The position numbers and the translations under genes were made by a program. The notes beneath the pieces were generated by a model. That model did not search any database, was not told the origin of the DNA, and saw only the letters and a list, made by a program, of their open reading frames with translations. From Phycisphaerae bacterium (GTDB lineage Bacteria > Planctomycetota > Phycisphaerae > Sedimentisphaerales > Anaerobacaceae): 33,492 nucleotides of DNA. Positions 15,869-25,470 of the stretch are shown here, in pieces. How positions within the stretch are numbered: the first letter of the stretch is position 1; every line of letters begins with the position of its first letter. Location of the stretch: assembly GCA_016782865.1 (NCBI GenBank), contig JADHXR010000088.1, forward strand, positions 1 to 33,492. The letters run 5' to 3'.

Positions 15869-16858
15869 TTATCGCGGCTTCACTCTGCTCTTATCCGGTC
15901 CTTCGGCGTTTCGAATATGCTGCTTGTAAGAGATTTTAGACCCATTGCTGTCTACGCGGACCACTCTAACAGTCGTCGCCTGGCTATTATCCTCAGGCCA
16001 TTGCCTGCAATGCCATGTTTCATCCGTTGCCCTGACATGGTAGATCGTTGTGAACAGGCCCGTCCATACCGATGCGTGCCAATTTTGATGAATGTGGCCC
16101 GCATAGTTCGAGTCAACATATTCTCTGTAACCATTGAGGAAATGCTTGATCTTGGTCATGTCGTCCTGCGCGAATAGATACTGGTCGGCTAATCCAACAC
16201 CCGTGCGAAACATCCCGATATGTGTCACGATGACAATGCTCTCCTTCCTGACCTTCGGGCATGTTTCGATATCGTTCTTGAACCAGGGCCAACTGCCGCC
16301 CGCAAAGTCGTGGAGTTCTCCGCCCTCAGCACCGGCTTGCCTGGAGTTGAAATCACAGCACACGAAATGACAACCTTTGTAATTGAACGAAAAATTCTGA
16401 AGATACTTTCCGTTAACAGGGGTGGGCGCCTTGCGCCAGTCTGCAAGAACTTTGCCAAGACGTTTGTACTGCTCACCGAAAGTATCTTCGAATTCTTTCT
16501 CACATCGGTACTCAACTTCGTTATCGCCTATTATGGGAATATAGAGGACATTTTCTTGATTGAGACGATCGAGTATTCCCCTTGCGACTGCCAGGTTTCT
16601 GTTCGCTCTGGAGCCGCCCCATGCGATATCCCCTACCACAAATACCAACTCTATGTCCTCGCCGGCCCTGTTGTTGATTATCCAGTCGACGGCGGTCGTG
16701 AGTTTCGCTTTGCGATCCGCCCTGCCGCTGATATGCGGATCCGCTATGACTGCAAATGAAAAAGTCTCGCCGCATGCGCGAGTGCCGCCCAGCATGACCA
16801 GGGCCACCAGTGCCAACAGTAGCTGCCTTGAAAACAGGCGTCTTGTTCGATCGATCAT
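15869..16858 (-). CDS. Secreted calcineurin-like metallophosphoesterase
   Basis: 329 aa from the ATG at 16858, where a signal peptide starts (basic MIDRTRRLFSR, hydrophobic LLLALVALVMLGG, cut near RACG). The metallophosphoesterase signature is complete apart from one variation: FAVIADPHISG (D-x-H), VFVVGDIAWGG (GD), IPIIGDNEVEY (GDNE in place of the usual GN-H-D/E), IVIVTHIGMF (H), and YAGHIHQN (G-H-x-H). The fold hydrolyses phosphomono- or diesters with two metals; the substrate is unknown. Location inferred: periplasm. An upstream in-frame ATG at 16897 is an alternative. It is transcribed divergently from addB (230 bp apart) and followed by the MITE-interrupted 723-aa gene. Confidence 0.85.
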   Translation of the reverse strand: MIDRTRRLFSRQLLLALVALVMLGGTRACGETFSFAVIADPHISGRADRKAKLTTAVDWIINNRAGEDIELVFVVGDIAWGGSRANRNLAVARGILDRLNQENVLYIPIIGDNEVEYRCEKEFEDTFGEQYKRLGKVLADWRKAPTPVNGKYLQNFSFNYKGCHFVCCDFNSRQAGAEGGELHDFAGGSWPWFKNDIETCPKVRKESIVIVTHIGMFRTGVGLADQYLFAQDDMTKIKHFLNGYREYVDSNYAGHIHQNWHASVWTGLFTTIYHVRATDETWHCRQWPEDNSQATTVRVVRVDSNGSKISYKQHIRNAEGPDKSRVKPR

Positions 16859-17089
16859 AGTATCTACGTTGTATGAGCCGGAATTCTCATCTACCATCAA
16901 TATGGTCCCATCCCTTGGATGTTCACTGTCCTGTAATACCGGATCTTCCTGAAAAACGCAACCCTCAGAATGCCGGGACCCAATGCATCTGTCACGAACT
17001 GCCCGGTAAATCCGGGGCGATAATTGAAAACAGCCGGCTATTGTGGTAAAAACGGCAAAAGGAATAATCTCAAGGCAGGGACGGTTTCT

Positions 17090-20000
17090 ATGGCGGTTCA
17101 ATTTATTCTCGGTAGAAGTGGTTCGGGCAAGACAAGCTATTGCATAGAGGCGATAGTCAAGGCGCTCTCGGAGTCCGCCCAACCACAGTTGATCCTGCTT
17201 GTTCCCGAGCAGGCTACCTATCAGGCCGAGCGGGCGATTCTGGCTGATTCGAGGATCGCAGGCTACAGCCGATTGAATGTGCTCTCCTTCGACCGTCTGC
17301 AATTCCTGCTGTCGGGCAAGAATGCCGCCAGGCCCGTCCTTTCGCGCATCGGCCGGCAAATGATCGTCCACCGGATTCTGCGCGACAACAAGAGCAAGCT
17401 GAAAATCTTCGAATCGTCATCGGCCATGCCCGGGCTGTCCCGGCAGATGGCGCATACGCTCGCCGAGCTGCACGAGTACGCCAAGACGCCCCAAGACATC
17501 GACCAACTTCTGAGCGAGCTACAGAAGGACGAACGCAACAGCCTGGCTGCTTTGAAATTTACCGACATAGGCCTGATCCTCAGAGAGTATTTGGAGTTCG
17601 TCGAAGGCAAGTTCGTCGATCCCGATCTTCAACTTGCCCGGGCCTGTCGTGCGGTGACACAGGCAAGTTTTGTCAAAGGCGCCAGGCTCTGGGTCGACGG
17701 CTTCGCCGGATTCACTACGGCCGAGCATGCAATCCTCGCCGAGATGCTCAAGGTGGCCGGCGATTCGCAGATCGCACTGTGTCTGGATCCTTCGAGAATC
17801 GACTTGGCAAACCCTGTCGGCGGCAAGTCCGATGCGGTTAGTCTGTTCGGTCCGACCGAACGAACGTACGCCAGCCTTGTAGAGACAATCAAGGAAAACA
17901 AGCTCAAGCTGGCCGAGCCGATAATCCTTCAAAAAGCCCTCAGATTCTCTCACTGCCGGCCGCTTGCTCATATCGAGTGTAACATATTTGAGCTTGAGCC
18001 GCCCAGGATTGACTCGGCCGATAGCATTCGGATCGTATCGGCGCCGAATGCGCGAGCGGAAGTCCGATTCGTCGCACGGCAGATACTCGAATTGGTCAGG
18101 GACAAGGACTGCCGATATCGTGACATCGCAGTCATAGCGTCTGACATCGAGAGTTATCAGCATTATATAAGGGCCTACTTCGACGACTGCGGCATTCCGT
18201 TCTTTATCGATAAGAGAAGGCCGCTGAACCACCATCCCGTTATCCAGCTTGTCTCATCGGCCCTGCAGGTCGTAACTGCCGGCTTTACTGGCGCCGATAT
18301 CTTCGCCTATCTCAAAACCGATCTCGCAGCCACCCCACGCAGCGAGGTTGACATGCTGGAGAACTACTGCCTCGCATTCGGCATATCTGCCCGGGATTGG
18401 CAGAGCGACAAACAATGGCGTTTCGCAGCCCCCGAAAGCGGGCGGTTCGACGAGCAGCGAATAGACCGCATTCGTCACCAGATCAGCAGGCCTCTGCTCG
18501 AACTGCAGGACCGGCTCTGCCCTCTCGACAATCAGGGCAAGACGGTCAGCGCCGAGCAGTTCGCCCGCGCCATCTTTGCTTTCCTCGATGCTCTCTGCGT
18601 CAAGAAAACAATCAGCGGTTGGATCAGCCGCGCCAATGAGACGAAAGACCCCGCGGCTGCGGACGAGCATCAACAGTTCTACAATAAGTTCGTGGACATA
18701 TTTGACGAGCTTGTCGAGGTCTTTGCAGGCCGGACAATGACGGCCGAAGATTATCTCGCCATCGTCAACTCCGCTTTCTCGCAATTGACCCTGGCCTTCA
18801 TCCCCCCTACCCTGGACCAGGTCCTTGTCGGCTCCATCGAGAGAAGCCGGCATCCCGATTTGAAAGCCGTTTTCCTGATAGGCGCCACGCAGAGACAATT
18901 CCCGGTGCCGATCTGCTCTGACAGCATATTGACCGACGACGACCGCATCGCCGCCGAATCGGTGGGTTTCCAACTGGCAGCAACGTCGAGCCAGACCCTT
19001 GCCGATCGCCAATACCTGGGCTACATCGCGCTGACCCGTCCTTCGCAATTTCTGTGTATTACATACCCCTCGGCAGACGACAAAGGCAGCGCTGTCCCTC
19101 GCTCTCAATTCATGGGCGATCTCGAATCGTTATTCGAAGACCTAAGGCCAGAGACAATCGCGAGCGAGAAGAGTGACATTGAAAAGGCCTGCAGCGAGCC
19201 CGAGCTTGCAGACCTTCTATGCACGTCACTTGGCTCCGACAGTCTCGTGGCCAAGGGTGATTACCAAGGCCTGTTGGACAGCATTTGCTCGGATGAGCAG
19301 CTTGGGCAATTGGGCTCGGATGTTCTTTCTGCGATAAATTACGACAACAGTGCGCAGTTGGATGCGGGCGTTGTCAAAATGCTCTTCGGCCGCCGGATAA
19401 GGAGCTCGGCGACGCGACTGAGCACTTTTGCGGCCTGCCCGTATCAGCATTTCGCACGATACACGCTGCAACTGAGAGAGCGGGAGGAATTCAAGTTCGA
19501 GCCGTTGGACCTGGGCCGGTTTTATCATCGCATTCTGGATGCTCTGACCAGGCGGATCAACACGCAATGCAAAGACTTTGCCACGGTTGATGATGACGAG
19601 CTTGTGAGGCTCTTAAGAGAGGAAATAACAAAACTGATAAAGGAAGATTCCTTCATATCGAACTTCGTCAGCCGCCGGGGCTATAACGAGTTCGTCATAA
19701 AATCCGCCGGGCAAATCCTTGAAGATTGCGTCCTCGCGATTTCAGAGATGGTGCGGGCGGGAAGCTTCAGGCCCAGACTATCGGAAGTCTCATTCGGCAC
19801 GGTCAAAGAGGCACGCGACACGCTCGCCGAGTGTGAGTTTTCGCTTGAAGATAATCGCGTATTGACCGTGGACGGCAAGATCGACAGGCTGGACATTGCC
19901 ACCGTAGACGGCGAAAAGACCGCCATTGTCTTCGACTACAAGCGCAAAGACACCTCCTTCAGTTGGCCCAAGTTCTACCACGGACTGGACATGCAACTGC

Positions 20001-20515
20001 CGATCTATATGCTGGCGGTTCGCAACACTGCCGGCGCCGCAGCCAAGAATGTGGCAGGCGCCTTCTACATGCCGATTGAAGTGAGCCCCGCTAAAACGAC
20101 GCTCGGCAAACTGTCGCAGAAGGCCGACAGCTTCGATTACAAGGCCAAGGGCATATTCGACGGGCGGTTCGCTCAGCAGCTTGACAGCGAGGCTTCCAAA
20201 GACAGCAAGTTCTACAATTTTTACGTCACTAAGGACGGCCAGCCATACGGGAGCTACTCGAACAGGGGAGCATTGAAAGCAGTCGATTTTGAAAAGGTGC
20301 TTCAATTCGCCGAAGAAAAGATAATCCAACTGGCCGGTGACATTGCCTCGGGCCAGATCAGCGTCAGACCGTATCGTTTGAGCCAGAATTCGCCGTGCGG
20401 TTACTGCAAGTACAAGTCCGCCTGCCGATTCGACTGGCAGATAAACGACTACAATTTCCTGGAATCGGTCGATAAGGTCCAGGCCCTCGAGAGAATGGGG
20501 GCCAGCGATGGCTGA
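17090..20515 (+). CDS. addB: AddB: ATP-dependent helicase/nuclease subunit B
   Basis: 1141 aa, the usual size. The N-terminal Walker A is LGRSGSGKT (residues 7-15). The C-terminal RecB-like nuclease has the IVFDYKRKDTSF motif (D-Y-K) and a conserved QLPIYM segment. The iron-sulphur cluster cysteines are all visible: the single Cys in FAACPYQHFARY and the triad C-x2-C-x5-C in CGYCKYKSACRFD. With AddA it forms the complex that resects double-strand breaks and recognises Chi-like sites before RecA loading. Start choice: the frame opens at 17024, but homology begins at the ATG at 17090, preceded by AGGCAGGG. The stop overlaps the addA start by 8 bp. Composition is clearly more GC-rich than the left end of the window. 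Confidence 0.93.
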   Translation: MAVQFILGRSGSGKTSYCIEAIVKALSESAQPQLILLVPEQATYQAERAILADSRIAGYSRLNVLSFDRLQFLLSGKNAARPVLSRIGRQMIVHRILRDNKSKLKIFESSSAMPGLSRQMAHTLAELHEYAKTPQDIDQLLSELQKDERNSLAALKFTDIGLILREYLEFVEGKFVDPDLQLARACRAVTQASFVKGARLWVDGFAGFTTAEHAILAEMLKVAGDSQIALCLDPSRIDLANPVGGKSDAVSLFGPTERTYASLVETIKENKLKLAEPIILQKALRFSHCRPLAHIECNIFELEPPRIDSADSIRIVSAPNARAEVRFVARQILELVRDKDCRYRDIAVIASDIESYQHYIRAYFDDCGIPFFIDKRRPLNHHPVIQLVSSALQVVTAGFTGADIFAYLKTDLAATPRSEVDMLENYCLAFGISARDWQSDKQWRFAAPESGRFDEQRIDRIRHQISRPLLELQDRLCPLDNQGKTVSAEQFARAIFAFLDALCVKKTISGWISRANETKDPAAADEHQQFYNKFVDIFDELVEVFAGRTMTAEDYLAIVNSAFSQLTLAFIPPTLDQVLVGSIERSRHPDLKAVFLIGATQRQFPVPICSDSILTDDDRIAAESVGFQLAATSSQTLADRQYLGYIALTRPSQFLCITYPSADDKGSAVPRSQFMGDLESLFEDLRPETIASEKSDIEKACSEPELADLLCTSLGSDSLVAKGDYQGLLDSICSDEQLGQLGSDVLSAINYDNSAQLDAGVVKMLFGRRIRSSATRLSTFAACPYQHFARYTLQLREREEFKFEPLDLGRFYHRILDALTRRINTQCKDFATVDDDELVRLLREEITKLIKEDSFISNFVSRRGYNEFVIKSAGQILEDCVLAISEMVRAGSFRPRLSEVSFGTVKEARDTLAECEFSLEDNRVLTVDGKIDRLDIATVDGEKTAIVFDYKRKDTSFSWPKFYHGLDMQLPIYMLAVRNTAGAAAKNVAGAFYMPIEVSPAKTTLGKLSQKADSFDYKAKGIFDGRFAQQLDSEASKDSKFYNFYVTKDGQPYGSYSNRGALKAVDFEKVLQFAEEKIIQLAGDIASGQISVRPYRLSQNSPCGYCKYKSACRFDWQINDYNFLESVDKVQALERMGASDG

Positions 20516-23500
20516 GAAGAAGATCAAATGGACCGAGCAGCAGAAGCGGGCTATCGACGCTCGCGGCAGTGACGTGTTGGTCACCGCCTCGGCCGGGACG
20601 GGAAAGACCGCCGTCCTTTCGCGCCGATGTGCCGGGATCGTATCGGACAAATCGATATGTCCCGACGTCGGGTGCCTGCTGGTGTTGACTTTTACCGAAG
20701 CCGCCGCTGAGCAGATGCGATGGCGAATAGCAGACCAGTTGAGGCAGGCTTATTTCGTAACGCGAGACAGCCATCTGCGCCGCCAGCTCATCCTGCTCCA
20801 GGGCGCCGATATCAGCACGATACATTCGTTCTGCAAGAGGCTCATCACCGAGTATTTCTACAGACTCGACCTTGATCCGGCGTTCACCGTGATCGACGGC
20901 GACGAGCAGAAACTGCTCAAATCTGAGGTCTTAGAAAGAACAATCGACCGCGCCTGGCAGCAGAGTGACATTCGGGCCGACCTCGAAAGGCTGTTGTATC
21001 GGCGCGATCTGCGCACAAACGACGGCTTCCTGACCAAGATTGCAGAACTCAGCGATCTCCTGGATGGCGTAATTTCGCGCGAGAGATGGTGCCAAAGGGC
21101 CGCCCGGCCGGCCCCTGAACTCAACGAAAGACAGAAACAAATCGTCGCCGCCAGGTTGCAGAGCGTTCTGAGCCGGCTCGACCACTGCCAAAGGCTCGTC
21201 GAAACCGAAGGCGGTGATACCGGCTGGGCCCTAAAGCTGCAAGAAAGTCACGTTGAGCCTGTCGCGCAATGTGTCAAGATGTTGAAAGCCGGCGACTGGG
21301 ACAAGTGCGCCGAGACGATAAGGAATTTCAACAAGCCCACAACGCCCAAGCCAAAGGATTTTGGCGAATCGACGGCGGCACTCATCCAGAGCACAGCCAG
21401 AGGTGCCATCGACGCATTCGCAGAGCTTTCTCAGCTTGCGACGATAAACCCCGACTACTTTGACAGGCTCGGCGATTCGGTCGCGTTGCAGACGAAAGTG
21501 CTCGTCGAGCTTGTTAAAGGATTCGATCAGCTTTACACCCAGGCCAAGCTCACGCTCAATTGCCTGGATTTCGCCGACCTCGAGCATTACGCTCTGAGAC
21601 TCCTTACGAGCGAAGGTTCGTCGCAGGATGAGCCGTCACCTTCGGCCACGGCGCTGGCACTTCGACAACGTTACAAGCACATATTCGTCGATGAATATCA
21701 GGACATCAATTCGGTCCAGCAGCGGATACTCCGGATGCTTGGCCCCGGCGGCAACATCCTGGGAGTCGGTGACGGCAAACAAAGCATCTACGCGTTCCGC
21801 GGCGCCAAGCCTGACATTTTCCTCGACCAGGTGAAACTTGCCTCGCTCGATCCCGCAGACGTCCGGGGCGGCTTGCGTGTCGATCTCAATGTTAATTTCC
21901 GCTCGGCCAAAGGGATACTCGATTTCGTCAACGCAATATTCTCGCGCACTATGACGGCTTCTTTCACAAAGATTGACTACGACGAGTCGGCACAGTTGAG
22001 ACCCGGACTTACCAGTGCAGCCGAGCATCTGCCGGCCAGCAAAGAGAACATTGTCGAATTCCACATACTCGACGAAGAGAAAACAGACAACACAGATACG
22101 CAATACGATATGCGTGACGCGCAATACGAAACAAGTCTTGTCACTGGCCGCAGGCGGCAGGCGGCAATTATCGCCAGGCGTATCAGACAGATGGTCGGAG
22201 CCGACACGGGTAAACCGCAGTTCCAGATACACGACACCGAGCAAGACGCCCCGAGGGATGTCGATTATCGTGACATCGTCGTGCTGATGCGGTCCCTGGC
22301 AAAGAAAGCCAACGATTATGTCGAGGTCTTGCGGCTGGCCGGCGTACCGGTCAGTTGCCAGGCCACGGCGGGCTACTTCGAGGCCACCGAGATCAGCGAT
22401 ATGCTGTGCCTGCTCAAGGTTCTGGACAATCCTCAGCGTGACATCGAGGTGGCCGCTGTGCTGAGAAGCCCGTTCTTCGAGGTAAGCGACATCGAGCTGG
22501 CAAAGATAAGAATTCACAGCGAAGCCAAACATAAGCGAAGCGACTTCCACGATTGCGTGCTGGAGTACTCCGAAACCGGCACCGATGCCGGGCTTGCCGC
22601 CAGGCTCAAAGAGATACTTGACAGAATCGACGGATGGCGAACAATCGCCCGGCGGGGAAATCTGGCGGATTTGATCTGGCGGATTTATCGGCAGACGAGT
22701 TATCTGTCGTTCGTCTCGGCCCTGCCGAGCGGCCAGGCGCGACGGGCCAACCTGCTCAAACTCCACGACCGGGCCATCCAGTTCGAGGGCTTTGCCAGCA
22801 GCGCCGCCGCGCCTTCGCTTACGCGCTTTGTTGAGTTTGTTGAAAAGCTCCAGGCTGTCGGCCAGGACTGGGCCCCTGCCGAACCACAGGACTCGGGCGG
22901 CAACGCCGTGCGCATCTTGAGCGTACACAAGAGCAAAGGACTCGAGTTCCCCGTTGTGTTCCTTGCCGAGCTTGAAAGCAAGTTCAACAAGAGAGACTCG
23001 CAGGCGGACTGCCTCGCCGACGCTGACGAGGCGCTCGGGCTGCAAATCATCGACCGCGAAACGAACAGTAAACTCAGTTCGCTCGCGCACGAGGTCATCG
23101 CAGAGCAAAAAGAGGCTATGTCATTGGCCGAAGAAATGCGTATTCTTTACGTCGCGACAACTCGGGCGAAAGACAGGCTTGTTCTAACCGCGTCACAGAA
23201 ACGGTCGAAATGCCGCGAGATCGTCTCAAATGGCTTTTTCCTGGGTGGCGGGCCGGTTCCCGATTGGCAGCTTCGGGCCTGCCGCAGCCCCCTGGAATGG
23301 ATCCTCTGCGGACTGTCCGATCGAAAGATCCTGCACGATGCCCTGGAAACACACTTGGCAGAGCGGGCTGGAGGCGATGATCTGTTCAGCTTCGAACTCC
23401 ACAGCCAGGCGGATTTGAAAGAACTCTCCGAATTCGTCATCGCCCTGAAGAGCCGCAGATCAGCTCGCAGAAGATCGAAGAAATCGCGTCCAACACAAGC

Positions 23501-24209
23501 AGAATCAAAACTGCTCGCGCAGATAAAGGAGTCATTAGCCTGGCGCTATCGCTTCGGCAACGCCCCGCTTTTGCCCGCGAAAAGTTCTGTCACGCAGTTG
23601 ACTCACGGCAACGATGAATACATGAAGTTCGATTATTCCGGCGTGCTGGAACGCCGGCCGCGAGTTCTCACAACCGCCGAGCCGCGTATAGGTGAGAGAC
23701 CCGACGCCCGACTGATCGGTACGGCAACTCATCTTGTGATCTCCGAGCTTGATTTGGCCGAACCGGTGACCGAAGAAGCGATTGAGAAGACGAAAGAAAA
23801 ACTCCTGGCCGATGACGCGATGGCCCCCACCGTCGCCGAGCACATCGACACCGAATCGATACTTGCCTTTTTCTCCGGCGAGCTGGGCGGATTGACCCTC
23901 GATAAGTCAAACGCCATCTGGCGCGAATGGCCCTTCACTTTCGCCCTGGACACGGGCGAATCTGTCGAGACGAACGGCGAGACTGTAATCGTTCAGGGCA
24001 TAATTGATGTGCTGGTTCGCACATCAGACGGCCTGGTTATTATAGATTTCAAAACCGATCGTGTCACCAGCGAGCAGGTTACTGAGCGTAGCGAGCTTTA
24101 TCGCGGACAGTTGGAGCTTTACGGCAAGGCGGCGTGCGCAATCCTGGGCGCCGATTCGGTCAAACGATGGCTCTATTTCCTGACGCCGGGTTGTGCTGTA
24201 GAGGTATAG
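20508..24209 (+). CDS. addA: AddA: UvrD-family helicase/nuclease subunit A
   Basis: 1233 aa. Superfamily 1A helicase motifs: TASAGTGKTAVL (Walker A), IFVDEYQDINSVQQ (motif II), GDGKQSIYAFRGA (III), SVHKSKGLEFPVVFLAEL (V), ILYVATTRAKDRLVLT (VI). The C-terminal nuclease domain shows GTATHLVISEL and VIIDFKTDRV with a following LELYGKA, the active-site strand of the RecB nuclease family. It is the motor and second nuclease of the AddAB break-resection complex. The ATG lies inside the end of addB (8-bp overlap 20508-20515). The next gene's remnant begins 6 bp after the stop, so avtA was probably in the same transcript. No odd substitutions seen. Confidence 0.93.
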   Translation: MAEKKIKWTEQQKRAIDARGSDVLVTASAGTGKTAVLSRRCAGIVSDKSICPDVGCLLVLTFTEAAAEQMRWRIADQLRQAYFVTRDSHLRRQLILLQGADISTIHSFCKRLITEYFYRLDLDPAFTVIDGDEQKLLKSEVLERTIDRAWQQSDIRADLERLLYRRDLRTNDGFLTKIAELSDLLDGVISRERWCQRAARPAPELNERQKQIVAARLQSVLSRLDHCQRLVETEGGDTGWALKLQESHVEPVAQCVKMLKAGDWDKCAETIRNFNKPTTPKPKDFGESTAALIQSTARGAIDAFAELSQLATINPDYFDRLGDSVALQTKVLVELVKGFDQLYTQAKLTLNCLDFADLEHYALRLLTSEGSSQDEPSPSATALALRQRYKHIFVDEYQDINSVQQRILRMLGPGGNILGVGDGKQSIYAFRGAKPDIFLDQVKLASLDPADVRGGLRVDLNVNFRSAKGILDFVNAIFSRTMTASFTKIDYDESAQLRPGLTSAAEHLPASKENIVEFHILDEEKTDNTDTQYDMRDAQYETSLVTGRRRQAAIIARRIRQMVGADTGKPQFQIHDTEQDAPRDVDYRDIVVLMRSLAKKANDYVEVLRLAGVPVSCQATAGYFEATEISDMLCLLKVLDNPQRDIEVAAVLRSPFFEVSDIELAKIRIHSEAKHKRSDFHDCVLEYSETGTDAGLAARLKEILDRIDGWRTIARRGNLADLIWRIYRQTSYLSFVSALPSGQARRANLLKLHDRAIQFEGFASSAAAPSLTRFVEFVEKLQAVGQDWAPAEPQDSGGNAVRILSVHKSKGLEFPVVFLAELESKFNKRDSQADCLADADEALGLQIIDRETNSKLSSLAHEVIAEQKEAMSLAEEMRILYVATTRAKDRLVLTASQKRSKCREIVSNGFFLGGGPVPDWQLRACRSPLEWILCGLSDRKILHDALETHLAERAGGDDLFSFELHSQADLKELSEFVIALKSRRSARRRSKKSRPTQAESKLLAQIKESLAWRYRFGNAPLLPAKSSVTQLTHGNDEYMKFDYSGVLERRPRVLTTAEPRIGERPDARLIGTATHLVISELDLAEPVTEEAIEKTKEKLLADDAMAPTVAEHIDTESILAFFSGELGGLTLDKSNAIWREWPFTFALDTGESVETNGETVIVQGIIDVLVRTSDGLVIIDFKTDRVTSEQVTERSELYRGQLELYGKAACAILGADSVKRWLYFLTPGCAVEV

Positions 24210-25090
24210 AAGATTTTGAAAATATCCAGATTCGGGCGGAAAATTACAGGCACATCGGGCATCGGCCAGTTGATGGACGACTTAGGCATCGCCCTGGCGG
24301 GTGGCCGGGACATCCTGATGCTCGGAGGAGGAAACCCCGCTCACATACCCGAGGTGCAGAAGAGTTTTCGAGAAGATTGAGATTACCGACGATATCGGCG
24401 CCATCTGCGTATCGAGGCCAACCAACCCTTCGAGCAATGTCCTGACCGATGCCGAGAAGACTAAGTGACCTCGCCGGCGCCAATGATATCCCGCTTATCG
24501 TCGACAATGCCTACGGGGCGCCGTTTCCTGACATCCTCTTCGAAGAGGTCAAACCCGACTGGAACGAAAACACGATTTTCTGCATGAGTCTGTCCAAGCT
24601 CGGCCTGCCCGCCGCACGCACGGGGATTGTCATCGCCGGCGCAGACGTAATCGAAATGGTCTCAAAGGTGAACGCCGTTCTGAGCCTCGCCCCCGGCGGC
24701 ATAGGCCCGGCGATCGCAGCCAACATGGTCCGAACCGGCGAGATCATCTCGTTGAGCCGAGACGTTATCAAGCCTTTTTATCAAAACAAAGCGCAGGCAG
24801 TGCTGAAACAAGTATTCAAGGAACTGGGCGGGATCGACTTCCACGTACACAAACCGCAAGGCGCGTTCTTCCTGTGGCTCTGGTTTCCGGGTCAGCCCAT
24901 CACATGCGCAGAGCTTTATCAAAGGCTCAAGAACAGGGGCGTCATGGTAATCCCGGGCCACTATTTCTTCGGCGGCCTTAAAGAAGAATGGCGGCACAAG
25001 AACGAATGTATCCGCGTAAACTACTCACAGGAGTCGGCAATCGTATCGGCTGGAGTCAAAGCAATCGCTGAAGAAGTCAAAGAAGCTTAC

Positions 25091-25118
25091 CGCAACACCA
25101 CCTGGCAGTGGTGTTGTG
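25091..25118 (+). terminator. Strong hairpin at the natural end of avtA
   Basis: CAACACCAC (25093-25101) pairs perfectly with GTGGTGTTG (25108-25116) around a 6-nt loop; a G-T and a C-G pair extend it to 11. It sits exactly where avtA homology ends. No U tract follows, so it is a remnant terminator or an mRNA 3' structure. Confidence 0.4.
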
Positions 25119-25267
25119 AAATCCGCCAACTCTGGTGCCGCTACCGGATGTCCGTTGGCCAGTACCGCTGCGGAAGAAATCTCGAACTCTCAAAGCCCGA
25201 ATTTCCAAAAACAAAAGGTCAAATTACACTTGACGCCGACTGCTACAGCACTGCAAACATAGCTGGC

Positions 25268-25322
25268 GGATCAATCTCTTGTTGGCGACAAGCAGACCGG
25301 CGTCTTTCGATTATGTTGCAAG
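25268..25322 (+). repeat. Dispersed repeat family, copy A (partial)
   Basis: Shares GATCAAT..CTTGTTGG(C)GACAAGCAGAC..G followed by TTTCGAT with copies at 26943, 27141 and 28988. Only the first half is preserved. Confidence 0.4.
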
Positions 25323-25470
25323 GACCACAGTTTTTGCGATAATGTTGGACTGTAAGGGTTCAACTGGATAGAATCATCACGTCTGACATTATAATGGGCA
25401 AGGCAATCCGGATCGTCTCCGGGACTCAAACCATCTTCTAATAAGTGGAGTATGAAGGGAGTTTCTCAAA

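Larger units (their letters stand above)
24216..25342 (+). pseudogene. avtA: Decayed valine-pyruvate transaminase (avtA): deletion, frameshift, lost stop
   Basis: Frame 1 starts with TTG at 24216 and reads KISRFGRKITGTSGIGQLM ... MLGGGNPAHIPEVQ, the typical AvtA N-terminus, and stops at 24378-24380. A second frame (about 24364-24468) reads FEKIEITDDIGAICVSRPTN up to NVLTDAEKTK and a stop; a third frame from about 24455 reads RLSDLAGANDIPLIVDNAYG, SLSKLGLPAARTG (PLP-lysine region), LAPGGIGPA and the normal C-terminus ending near EEVKEAYRN at about 25096. Compared with E. coli AvtA (about 417 aa), roughly 120 residues between PEVQ and FEKIE are missing. After the family's normal end the frame runs on about 80 codons to 25342. 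The gene cannot make active enzyme. Confidence 0.8.

Noticed and set aside
16859..17371. A 171-codon N-terminal extension of the metallophosphoesterase overlapping addB.
   Set aside because: It reads antisense through the addB start; the signal peptide begins at 16858.
18254..19108. Long leftward ORFs inside addB and addA (up to 490 codons).
   Set aside because: They are antisense shadows of GC-rich coding sequence; no recognisable motif, while addB and addA are complete on the other strand.
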